64,000 nt of DNA from NCBI RefSeq assembly GCF_900114995.1, contig NZ_FOUX01000001.1, positions 1,550,001-1,614,000 of the forward strand. Direction: 5' to 3'. The position numbers were made by a program, and so were the translations under genes. The stretch is from Chitinophaga sp. YR627 (GTDB lineage: Bacteria > Bacteroidota > Bacteroidia > Chitinophagales > Chitinophagaceae). Every line of letters begins with the position of its first letter. The first letter of the stretch is position 1. Positions 16,798 through 24,649 of this stretch are shown piece after piece. A model generated the notes under the pieces. It saw only the letters and a list, made by a program, of their open reading frames with translations. It did not search any database and had not been told where the DNA came from.

Positions 16798-17916
16798 CTA
16801 CAAAGCATAAATGCTGAAGCAACCATAGTCTGTACGCACACCTATCTGACGGGTATCGATGAATTTGATTTCCGCACTTTTTACGCAATGTTGTATCGGA
16901 AAACTATAAAGGAACTGCTTGTTGATAAAGTCAAATACGAAAGCGGTAGTCCGCTGCTGACATACCAGCAATGATTGGTCTTCATTGAAACAAAAATTCC
17001 TTAAATCCTTTGAATACGCCGGTATGGCCAGGCTTTCATAGAATATCTCCTTTCCGGTAGTTATATTAAAGAAATGTAAGTGACTGTACCGTTCGTGGAC
17101 AATGAGTTCACTGCCATCGCCGGTCCACGCAATGAGTTCTGCCATTGCAAACGGTAACTCCAGGGTCTTGATCAACTGTCCGGTATCTGTATCAATTAAC
17201 GCTATATGGTGCTCCCGGTTGTGCATGGCGAGTAATTTTCCATCCGGTGACAGATCAGCACAAAATGGAATAGAACCGTTAATAATCTTTATCTCAAAAG
17301 TCGTTTCAATTCGCTTACTGTTATGAGAGCGCTGAATATAATAATGAGGGTGGGTAGCATAAGCTCTGCTGCCTGCTGCAACAGACACGAAACTCGCAGG
17401 TTGACTAAGATGATCGGTCAGTTGTCTGAAAGCACCTGAACTTAAGTCATAGTCATAAATGTAATGATCAAGATCAAGCAGCAGCTGATTAGTGGATCTA
17501 TCATAACAAATTTCCCAGGGCAGCACTTTTGGTAAAGCCAGGACCTCATTAACTAATCCCTTATTGTCAATACACAGTAACTCTTCCTGTAATCCAATTT
17601 CTTTGCCGCCGGAACGATACACATAGATGCCCTGCGGAGTCGCTTCGAATGACAGGCAGCCTGTATAACCTCCTCCTATAAAAAGATGCAGTAGTGGCTC
17701 TCCGGCAGCTGCATGATCAGCATGCAATACTGCTCCCTTCTTCAGCAATTCCCATTCTTTCCTGAAAAACAGCTGGCTCGCCGCTTTTGTATCAGCAGCT
17801 GACTTACTGGTTGTTTTAATCTTACCACCAGTGTTGGTCTCTGTCGTGAAAATAGCGTCATCACAGCGTAACGTGATTTCCTTTCCTGTCTGTGCGTCTG
17901 ATAAAATATGTTGCAT
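16798..17916 (-). CDS. WD40/YVTN-like beta-propeller protein, function unknown
   Basis: About 372 residues from the ATG at 17916. The longer frame would overlap the preceding lipoprotein gene, so I place the start here. Repeats of propeller blade type are visible, such as GSIPFCADLSPDGKLLAMHNREHHIALIDTDTGQLIKTLELP and AELIAWTGDGSELIVHERYSHLHFFNITTGKEIF. No signal peptide is seen, so it may be cytosolic. It follows the lipoprotein gene at 17960 by 43 bases, probably in one transcript. I do not recognise a named family. Confidence 0.7.
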   Translation of the reverse strand: MQHILSDAQTGKEITLRCDDAIFTTETNTGGKIKTTSKSAADTKAASQLFFRKEWELLKKGAVLHADHAAAGEPLLHLFIGGGYTGCLSFEATPQGIYVYRSGGKEIGLQEELLCIDNKGLVNEVLALPKVLPWEICYDRSTNQLLLDLDHYIYDYDLSSGAFRQLTDHLSQPASFVSVAAGSRAYATHPHYYIQRSHNSKRIETTFEIKIINGSIPFCADLSPDGKLLAMHNREHHIALIDTDTGQLIKTLELPFAMAELIAWTGDGSELIVHERYSHLHFFNITTGKEIFYESLAIPAYSKDLRNFCFNEDQSLLVCQQRTTAFVFDFINKQFLYSFPIQHCVKSAEIKFIDTRQIGVRTDYGCFSIYAL

Positions 17917-17959
17917 GTAACGCGTTATTAGGTGCGGTTCAATTATTAGCCGCCTTTTA

Positions 17960-18805
17960 TTATTTCTTAATATAACTATATTCGATACCGAATTTGTCGC
18001 CAGATAGTGCACTGGCCTGCGAGGATGACAGTTTACCATCAGCATCATATTGATTAACAAAATTAATTGTAGGGCTGCTTCCACCGTTATTTTTGATAAT
18101 AAGGCTTGTCAGGCTGTTCTTGCCTACAGAAAGTGTGTTGTCATCCTGATGTATAATACTGATGATATAAGGATTGCGCGAAAATACTTCATAGAGCGGA
18201 TTGGGGTGATTATCGTAAGTGCAGGTCAACTCCTCAGTTGCTGATGTGGCCTCGCCAAAATAACTATCGAACCGGTGATCAACGATCTTTAGGGGATTAC
18301 CTTCACTATATGTGAGTTCAGTATAGCGGACCATCTTAATATTCGCTTCAGATACAGTATCCTTGCTTCCGAACAGTGATGCCTGATTGTTATTGAATGT
18401 AATAAAGAGACTGTCTGTGAGACTATGATTTACAGGCTCTATTTTGTAAACGATTGTTTTATTGCCCGCATAAACCAGCGAATCCAGTGCTATGAGTTCA
18501 TTGCTTCTGAACCATTTTACTGAAATACATTGCTGCCGTTCATTATATGCGAATTGAATACGCTGCCGCCACTCCTGATTTTGATTCTGCTGCATAAATA
18601 ATGCTGATGGCGTGTTATCAGCATTGTACGCAATACTGTCAGCAGCAAATCTTTCATTGGTACCACTATTATCGGACGTATAATAAACCATTACCGGCAG
18701 ATACAGGGGGTTTGAAGGATCTGCATCTGGAGTGTTATTCTTTTTACATCCAGCCAATACAATAAGGGCTAACAATAATAATTTGGGGGCGGATAGTGTA
18801 TTCAT
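17960..18805 (-). CDS. Hypothetical lipoprotein
   Basis: A protein of 281 residues from the ATG at 18805, giving a lipoprotein signal peptide with lipobox LAGC followed by KKNN, the usual Bacteroidota outer-surface style. The body has repeated strand patterns such as RIQFAYNERQQCISVKWFRSNELIALDSLVYAGNKTIVYKI, as in the DUF4595-like or YD-type lipoproteins. No catalytic motif is visible. It is upstream of the propeller gene on the same strand. Confidence 0.75.
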   Translation of the reverse strand: MNTLSAPKLLLLALIVLAGCKKNNTPDADPSNPLYLPVMVYYTSDNSGTNERFAADSIAYNADNTPSALFMQQNQNQEWRQRIQFAYNERQQCISVKWFRSNELIALDSLVYAGNKTIVYKIEPVNHSLTDSLFITFNNNQASLFGSKDTVSEANIKMVRYTELTYSEGNPLKIVDHRFDSYFGEATSATEELTCTYDNHPNPLYEVFSRNPYIISIIHQDDNTLSVGKNSLTSLIIKNNGGSSPTINFVNQYDADGKLSSSQASALSGDKFGIEYSYIKK

Positions 18806-19068
18806 ATCTGTTTTATTGTTTAGTCTGCTTTCAACTTTTAGCATTTAATTGTAAATATCCTTTTTTCCGGGTTCTTTTGAACTGTTGATGGCGAAAATTG
18901 CTCTTTTTTAAAAGATCAACAAACCATTTTTACAAATGGTTGACCTCAAAGATTAGATGTGTTGCATTTATAGGCGGTCACAGCCCATCCCGAATGGCAA
19001 TGAATGAAGAAAGGTATAATTTGGTATTATGAAATCTTCTGCCCTAATTTGCGGGTAAATGCTGATTT

Positions 19069-19401
19069 ATGATAGCAAGCTCCAATGCCTTCTCGTATAT
19101 TCGTCCCGATAGTAAAGGAAAGCCATATACTTTTAACGTCAACTTTACCTCAAAGCCACAGTCATATGAAATATCACCAACCGAGCCTATTGATATTATC
19201 TCAGTGACTGTTCTTGAAATAGACAAAGAAAGCGGATTTCAGGAGATTTATAACTACTACATCAGGGAATGGAATGGCGAGTTATTAATTGGGGTAATTA
19301 AAAAACAGCAATTTAATCCCATAAAAAGTGAGCCCCTTGATGAGTTAAAAGACATGGTGTTGGCCAGGTATGAGGACATGGTAAGGGAGAAGCGAAAGTG
19401 A
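19069..19401 (+). CDS. Small hypothetical protein
   Basis: A 110-residue protein, mostly polar with mixed strands (KPYTFNVNFTSKPQSYEI, IDIISVTVLEIDKESGFQEIYNYYIREWNGELLIGVI) and a charged C-terminal helix. I do not recognise it. The ATG is fair and codon use looks coding. Its 3' end is 17 bases from the converging membrane protein gene. Confidence 0.55.
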   Translation: MIASSNAFSYIRPDSKGKPYTFNVNFTSKPQSYEISPTEPIDIISVTVLEIDKESGFQEIYNYYIREWNGELLIGVIKKQQFNPIKSEPLDELKDMVLARYEDMVREKRK

Positions 19402-19418
19402 CCATATGGTTCTTATAT

Positions 19419-19880
19419 TCAGAAGAGGTACATTATTAAAATATAGATCACAGCAAGTGGCACTATCACCGTTCTGGCTATTTGCCTATAGCCAATATAG
19501 GCGCCAAAGTAATCCGCCAGCGGATCTATGCATAAGCAATACGCAAAGAATCCCCTTATCATCAGCGGTGTCAGAAAACCGTCGATGCTGCCATTACCTT
19601 TAAAGTAAGTGTATCCCATTCCCAGGTGAATCACCAGGGAAAACAGTTGCTCGGCATAAATGTAAATCCAGCCCCATAGCTTCTTTGGTTTAGACAGCTT
19701 ATAAAAGGCCCAGGGTATGTAGAACAGTGAAAAGAATTTCAGGAACAGGTAGAGATTTAAATGACAACTTTTACAGTTTACATAGTCGACCAGCAAATTA
19801 AGCGTTCCCGCAATAGACCATGCATAGAAAATGACGAGGAGGACCAGTAGGAATTTTACCCAGAAAATAGGATTCTCTTT
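19419..19880 (-). CDS. Small membrane protein lacking an obvious start codon
   Basis: The clear part (19796-19419) has three or four membrane segments, for example LNLYLFLKFFSLFYIPWAFY and ARTVIVPLAVIYILIMYLF. The same frame stays open upstream to 19880 and encodes another hydrophobic stretch (FWVKFLLVLLVIFYAWS), with TAA at 19883. No ATG or GTG occurs in frame. Only CTG at 19847 or TTG at 19796 could start it. Either a rare start is used or the 5' end has been lost. Family not recognised. Confidence 0.5.
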   Translation of the reverse strand, partial: KENPIFWVKFLLVLLVIFYAWSIAGTLNLLVDYVNCKSCHLNLYLFLKFFSLFYIPWAFYKLSKPKKLWGWIYIYAEQLFSLVIHLGMGYTYFKGNGSIDGFLTPLMIRGFFAYCLCIDPLADYFGAYIGYRQIARTVIVPLAVIYILIMYLF

Positions 19881-20000
19881 TTAATTGAATATATAACAGG
19901 CTTCAATATATAGGTATTAAGGCGCTAAAAATAATAAATTTATGTATTTAATTATTCAATCAGAACATATCCATTTTCCGGATAGACTCTTTTATGCGTA

Positions 20001-20038
20001 TAAATCCCCCAGGAAATAGCTACCTCCCGGGGGATTTA
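20001..20038 (-). terminator. Hairpin terminator of the two-lipoprotein operon
   Basis: A perfect 10-bp inverted repeat (TAAATCCCCC/GGGGGATTTA) with an 18-base loop lies about 60 bases past the stop of the lipoprotein gene at 20097. Confidence 0.65.
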
Positions 20039-20096
20039 TTTATCAGGTGTTTTATTTAATATCTTTTAACGGATGTAGAATATCTATATAAGCATG

Positions 20097-20603
20097 CTAT
20101 TCACCCGGTTTGAAAAAAAGTCTGTCAGCACTCATATAGTTGATAGAATCTCGCATGTAAAGAATGGCGCCCGTGAGTTTTTCTGTTCCTTTGGCATCAG
20201 TTGTCATCCTATTTACCTGCAAAATGTCCATGTTATCTGGGTTTACATAAAAGAGGTGTGAAAACTCCGGTGGCACATTGTGATCCTCAAACACGCCCAG
20301 GAATTCGAACGCTCCGTATTTCCTGGTAATTCTATGCTCTTCCTCCTTTGATAGCGTAAACATATGCAAAGAGTCTGGTATCATCGTTCTGCTTATAACC
20401 ATCAGTTTTTTTTCTGGCTGGTAGACCATACTGATAGGCTTAAAACTGTATACCTGACTCCAATCCTTTTTACTCTCGAGAAAAGCAGAATGGGATATTT
20501 GGACAGTGAAACCATTTTGATATTGCCGGTCCGTTTTACAACCAGTGCAAACAAGTATTGACAATATCAATGGAAAAAGAAATCTAATCCCGAATTGTGC
20601 CAT
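20097..20603 (-). CDS. Small hypothetical lipoprotein
   Basis: The 168-residue protein has a lipoprotein signal peptide with lipobox CTGC followed by KTD. The mature part is soluble and has no recognised motif. Its start overlaps the end of the larger lipoprotein gene at 20584 by 20 bases, so the two are translationally linked and probably functionally linked. The transcript appears to end at the hairpin at 20001-20038. Confidence 0.75.
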   Translation of the reverse strand: MAQFGIRFLFPLILSILVCTGCKTDRQYQNGFTVQISHSAFLESKKDWSQVYSFKPISMVYQPEKKLMVISRTMIPDSLHMFTLSKEEEHRITRKYGAFEFLGVFEDHNVPPEFSHLFYVNPDNMDILQVNRMTTDAKGTEKLTGAILYMRDSINYMSADRLFFKPGE

Positions 20604-21372
20604 AAAAAGCGCCTTTTATAGTTACTGATCTTTGAAAAACTGGATAGAGTTGTGTCCAGCCGCTGACAGGCACCTTAATGGTGTACGCTACATCCCCTGA
20701 GTGGAAACCTGTTTCATTAGTAGCCCTTTGGATGGTAAATCCTTGTTCAAGTTCAGATCCAATTTCCAATTCAGCGGCTTTAAAACCAAATAATACTTTT
20801 ATACCTCCATTAACAGAGACAACGATGGTCCTTTTTTCATTGGCGCCATAGACTGCATTTCCATCAGCGATCAGTGTCTCGTTAGGATTTCTGGCGGTAA
20901 CGGCATTTATCCCACCGTTTACATAGTCCCCGTCTATTTCTCCGGAAGTTCCAATGAAACTTAGTTGTCCCTCTCCCTCACCTTGTTCAGGAGCACCAAT
21001 TTTGTAAATGCGGCCTTTGAGCCTGTCGTAATCATATTGGTAGAAGATAGTAACCATTGGGCGCAGGTTACGTGTTCTATACTTCGCTGTAATTTCTATT
21101 TTTCCATAGTAGTAGTTGACGTGTCCCACCGGTAAAGGCTCCATCGGACTCCAATACTGACCAGGACCTCCATGATCAAGGTCATTGTTTGCCAGGTAAC
21201 TATCCGCCATAAACCCACTGGCTTCATCTACACCTTCTGCAAGTGTACCTGCAGCAGTGCCTGCGCTTGCCAATGAATTTGGGTTAAGAGATTGAGTGGG
21301 GTTCTCGTCCTTTCGACAACCGGCCATAATAATACAGGTAGCAAGAAGGCATCCTGTGATTGATTGTTTCAT
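20584..21372 (-). CDS. Hypothetical lipoprotein, operon partner of the gene at 20097
   Basis: A 262-residue protein starting with a lipoprotein signal peptide (lipobox MAGC, then RKDE). The mature chain begins with a Ser/Ala/Thr-rich linker and continues with beta-rich sequence, including NYYYGKIEITAKYRTRNLRPMVTIFYQYDYDRLKGRIYKIG. No family recognised. It overlaps the next gene by 20 bases. Confidence 0.75.
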   Translation of the reverse strand: MKQSITGCLLATCIIMAGCRKDENPTQSLNPNSLASAGTAAGTLAEGVDEASGFMADSYLANNDLDHGGPGQYWSPMEPLPVGHVNYYYGKIEITAKYRTRNLRPMVTIFYQYDYDRLKGRIYKIGAPEQGEGEGQLSFIGTSGEIDGDYVNGGINAVTARNPNETLIADGNAVYGANEKRTIVVSVNGGIKVLFGFKAAELEIGSELEQGFTIQRATNETGFHSGDVAYTIKVPVSGWTQLYPVFQRSVTIKGAFYGTIRD

Positions 21373-21784
21373 AACTGTGTTTTTAAATTGATGATATAGG
21401 TGATTGTAATAAGATGAGGTAATAAGGTTTAATCAAATTGTCAATTGTATTTATTGGGTTATCGGGTCATCGAAATTGGGTTACCATGAATTTGCATATG
21501 ATGATTTATTCCTGCTTACCAGAAAGATGTTGCAAACGCCTCCTGCGACCTTATATAAACAACTAAGGCAGCATTTTATACCGGTGTAATTACAAACTTG
21601 ATAAGTTTATGTGAGGTAAATGGATGGCGCCCGGGATCAGCACCTGGGATGACCTTCTATGAAATTGAACTGGTTAATGTTTGATTATCAGATGTTTAAA
21701 GTGGAAATGAAGCGAAACGAAAATGGGAACCTGCTACCAGAGCAGATTCCCATTTCCATTAAGAAGTTAATATAACGGTATAGC
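21373..21784. other. Intergenic region, 412 bases
   Basis: This gap holds the upstream region of the lipoprotein operon and, near its other end, the terminator at 21721-21755. I see no open frame with coding character and no convincing promoter box. Confidence 0.5.
21721..21755 (-). terminator. Hairpin terminator after the gene at 21785
   Basis: The stem AAATGGGAA/TTCCCATTT continues after a single mismatch as CTGCT/AGCAG, with a 5-base loop. It lies 30 bases beyond the stop of the minus-strand gene. Confidence 0.65.
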
Positions 21785-22537
21785 CTAATGTTCCCATTGT
21801 AATCCTGCTACCTGGAAAGTAAATATTCTTTGAAGTTCGCTACCCTCGGCAACAATCTCCACCAATACTTTCTTTGATTTTTTTAACATCGCTATAATTT
21901 CTTTCGGCGAACTAATGTAAAATCCATTCGCATCACTTTTATTAGCTGTATTAACTGTGATATTGTACCGCTTTGGCTCATTGTCGTCAAAACGTATTCT
22001 GACGGTCTTAAAATTCACGTCTAAAACGTGGGTAGACGAGAGGATTTCAACAGTAGTGTTTTTCTTGTCATCGTATTTAAGATGGAAGAACAAATAGCCG
22101 GTATAGGATACCCACTCAGGACTGTTGTCATTTGTGGTAGTCGTTGTGGTGGTAGCCTCAAATTTTTTACGATCATTGGTTTTTTTGGTTTGGAACCATG
22201 ACCTTTTTTCTTTGATTGTTGTTTTCGAAGTGGTCGTTGATGATGACCGGTCCTGGTAATAGCCACCAGTAGTTATTCTTTCATCAGCGTAAAGATCGGC
22301 GGCATAATAGGAAATTGTCGATGTCATCCGATCTTCCTTATTATAATACTGCCACTTTGAAGTATCAGCCGACTTAGCAGCTGCAACTGATGTACTGTCG
22401 TGCTGGCCATTGCGTGACGTCTTGGGTTGGGTTGCGTCTTTCTTGTTTTTGTTGAAGTGGTCATTGCATTTACCAATGGCGCCAAGTATAAATAAACCGG
22501 CCGCAATGGAAATCCAAATTTGTTTTCTTGTGGGCAT
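21785..22537 (-). CDS. Hypothetical membrane-anchored protein with Ser/Thr-rich linker
   Basis: A 250-residue protein with an N-terminal hydrophobic segment (IWISIAAGLFILGAIGKC), then a long polar Lys/Ser/Thr linker including a run of seven Thr near residues 129-135. It ends with a C-terminal beta-rich domain (TTVEILSSTHVLDVNFKTVRIRFDDNEPKRYNITV ... KKSKKVLVEIVAEGSELQRIFTFQVAG). It lies 152 bases after the membrane-anchored winged-helix gene on the same strand, which may control it. Family not recognised. Confidence 0.7.
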   Translation of the reverse strand: MPTRKQIWISIAAGLFILGAIGKCNDHFNKNKKDATQPKTSRNGQHDSTSVAAAKSADTSKWQYYNKEDRMTSTISYYAADLYADERITTGGYYQDRSSSTTTSKTTIKEKRSWFQTKKTNDRKKFEATTTTTTTNDNSPEWVSYTGYLFFHLKYDDKKNTTVEILSSTHVLDVNFKTVRIRFDDNEPKRYNITVNTANKSDANGFYISSPKEIIAMLKKSKKVLVEIVAEGSELQRIFTFQVAGLQWEH

Positions 22538-22689
22538 AAATATAGGGATATCTGTTTAACAGGAAGCTAATGTAGTATTTATATATTAAAAAATCATATC
22601 TGGGCTTGGTGCTTTTCAAAAAATCCTGGCTTGTAGCAGGAGAGGGAATAAAGCCACGCCAGGCAGAGGCCGTTGAATATGGCGATTTT

Positions 22690-23619
22690 TTAAGCACTGA
22701 TTTCAAGTTTGTATCCTTTTCCACGTATAACCACAATGTTGATGTTTGGATCAAATTCCAGCTTTTTCCGAAGTTTTGAGATGAACATATCCAGACTACG
22801 ACCTACAATAACTCCTTCATCTTCCCAGATCTCTTTTTGTAACCGGCTTCTTTCGATTGTCTCGTTAGGAGACGACGCGAAAATCTGAAAGACACGGGTT
22901 TCAGTTGCGGTAAGGTCGATCTGCTTTTCATCTATTATGAGCTTACGATTCTTCGTATCAAACAAAACTGCGCCCAAAGTAATCATGTCTGTATGTGAGA
23001 CAATCCCGGGTAACGTTTCCGGTACAACGGCTGGTAAAGCCTCCGGTAACACTACTGGTGGCTTAACAGATTTAAGCAGCATAAAACCAACAAGTGCTAA
23101 AAAGGGCAGACTCCCTAATAAATACCTCTTTTTAGCTGTATTTACGCTCACCGGTTTGAATTTAATGTTGATCAGGTAACATGCTTTAGGTTGCTTTCTC
23201 CCTATACAGGTGACAATGTCATCTTTTTTATCCCTGGATAGAGCATATCCGTAAGCTACGCTGGAGTTGCTGCAGTTCAGCACCTTAACAACATAATCAC
23301 GTACGAACGGGTCCCGGGCCAATAAACGCCGGGTAGTATTCACCAGTGAGTCCGGTTGAAAGGCAAACTCATGCTCAAAACTGATTTGGTATTCATTTTC
23401 AGCGATCTTTCTTACCGGGAGGACCGTTGATGTACTATCGCCCGACTGTAAAAGTAGTTCATGTCCGATCCTGCGGAATAACACTTCCCTTCTGGAGAGA
23501 TCAAAATCGTCGCTACCTTCCATACTGAAAGCCACACAGCATACGGCGGCAAACAGGAATAGCATTAATCCGAACAGGTATTTGCGCTTCCCGGAAAGGA
23601 GACTCTGATTAAAATGCAT
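22690..23619 (-). CDS. Membrane-anchored winged-helix transcriptional regulator
   Basis: About 309 residues from the ATG at 23619. The layout is unusual: a first membrane segment (YLFGLMLFLFAAVCCVAFS), an external domain of about 120 residues, a second membrane segment (YLLGSLPFLALVGFMLL), a Pro-rich linker, and a C-terminal OmpR/PhoB-type DNA-binding domain. The last reads LTATETRVFQIFASSPNETIERSRLQKEIWEDEGVIVGRSLDMFISKLRKKL..INIVVIRGKGYKLEI. Such one-component regulators sense outside signals without a kinase and are common in Bacteroidota. The divergent lipoprotein gene at 23831 and the downstream gene at 21785 are possible targets. Confidence 0.85.
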   Translation of the reverse strand: MHFNQSLLSGKRKYLFGLMLFLFAAVCCVAFSMEGSDDFDLSRREVLFRRIGHELLLQSGDSTSTVLPVRKIAENEYQISFEHEFAFQPDSLVNTTRRLLARDPFVRDYVVKVLNCSNSSVAYGYALSRDKKDDIVTCIGRKQPKACYLINIKFKPVSVNTAKKRYLLGSLPFLALVGFMLLKSVKPPVVLPEALPAVVPETLPGIVSHTDMITLGAVLFDTKNRKLIIDEKQIDLTATETRVFQIFASSPNETIERSRLQKEIWEDEGVIVGRSLDMFISKLRKKLEFDPNINIVVIRGKGYKLEISA

Positions 23620-23830
23620 GATTGTCAATTATTTATTTACAAAGTTTACAATTCTATTTACAATCCGGATTCTCTGCACTGAAAGATATCAAAGTAGATT
23701 CGCCGAATCAATTTAACCGGATATGGAAAATAAAGAAATGTCTAAGTATTTACTGAAAATTGAAAAAAAGAACCTGGATTGGCCGCTACTGGATCCTTGT
23801 AACTGTTACCAAAGTAAAATAAAAGAAATT

Positions 23831-24511
23831 ATGAAATACATCCAGATACCTGTTTTATCGTTGATACTTGTTTTCTTCACTTCCTGCGGAGGACAAAACA
23901 AAGCGAACCTCTCAAAAGAGAATAGCAAGTCTGAAACGACAAACGTAGTCACCTCTCCCAGCTCTTATGAACAATACGTCTATACTAAATACACATATGC
24001 TGATGCTATCGGTAAGCGCCTGATCATACAAAACAGCTTTCCCAGAGGTGGGCTAAAATATACCGACCCCAAGGGGAATGTATATATTTATGCTATATTC
24101 TGGACGCGCATCATCAATGAAACACCTCGTCCTTTTGAACTGGCGATTGATTTTCCTGTGGATTCATTTGAACTTCCTTCTTCAGCGGGCAGCTATTATA
24201 GAATATTCCTTCCTGCTGATACAATGACACACGAAAAAGAGGATTTGTTTAACTATGGGCTGCCGGTTGCAGCATCTTTAGATAACGCGCTTCAAAAAGC
24301 TCCTTCGTTAAAAAGGACCATTTATCCTGGTGATTCAGGTACGTTTTACGTGGTAGCGCTCACTCACCGGGCCGTAAACGGTACCTTGCGAACAGGACTT
24401 AGCCTAAAAGGACAAGATCTGTTTTATAGAATTAACGATAAAGAGATTTATTGTGGAAAGATTAATGCAGAAAAATTGATCTTACAAAAAGAAACGAAAT
24501 CCGATATATAA
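23831..24511 (+). CDS. Hypothetical lipoprotein
   Basis: A protein of 226 residues from the ATG at 23831, chosen because it begins a proper lipoprotein signal peptide with lipobox FTSC then GGQ; the ORF itself extends to 23723. The mature part carries beta-strand patterns (YTDPKGNVYIYAIFWTRIINETPRPFELAIDFP) but no motif I can name. It is divergent from the membrane-anchored regulator gene and ends before a strong hairpin. Confidence 0.7.
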   Translation: MKYIQIPVLSLILVFFTSCGGQNKANLSKENSKSETTNVVTSPSSYEQYVYTKYTYADAIGKRLIIQNSFPRGGLKYTDPKGNVYIYAIFWTRIINETPRPFELAIDFPVDSFELPSSAGSYYRIFLPADTMTHEKEDLFNYGLPVAASLDNALQKAPSLKRTIYPGDSGTFYVVALTHRAVNGTLRTGLSLKGQDLFYRINDKEIYCGKINAEKLILQKETKSDI

Positions 24512-24569
24512 TAGCTAGTGTACGGAATGATGGAGTTCACGACATTATAGTATGAAGAATATTTAGCCC

Positions 24570-24608
24570 AAAACAGCAAACCTGCTCATAGAAGAGGTTT
24601 GCTGTTTT
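24570..24608. terminator. Strong hairpin between converging genes
   Basis: A perfect 14-bp stem (AAAACAGCAAACCT/AGGTTTGCTGTTTT) with an 11-base loop. It has T residues on the plus side and A residues on the minus side, so it can work in both directions. Confidence 0.8.
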
Positions 24609-24649
24609 TATGTCCACTAGTGGATTGTAGCTTCACTATAGCATTCGCA

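Noticed and set aside
16591..16974. 127-codon plus-strand frame
   Set aside because: It overlaps both the cupin gene and the propeller gene and shows no protein-like pattern.
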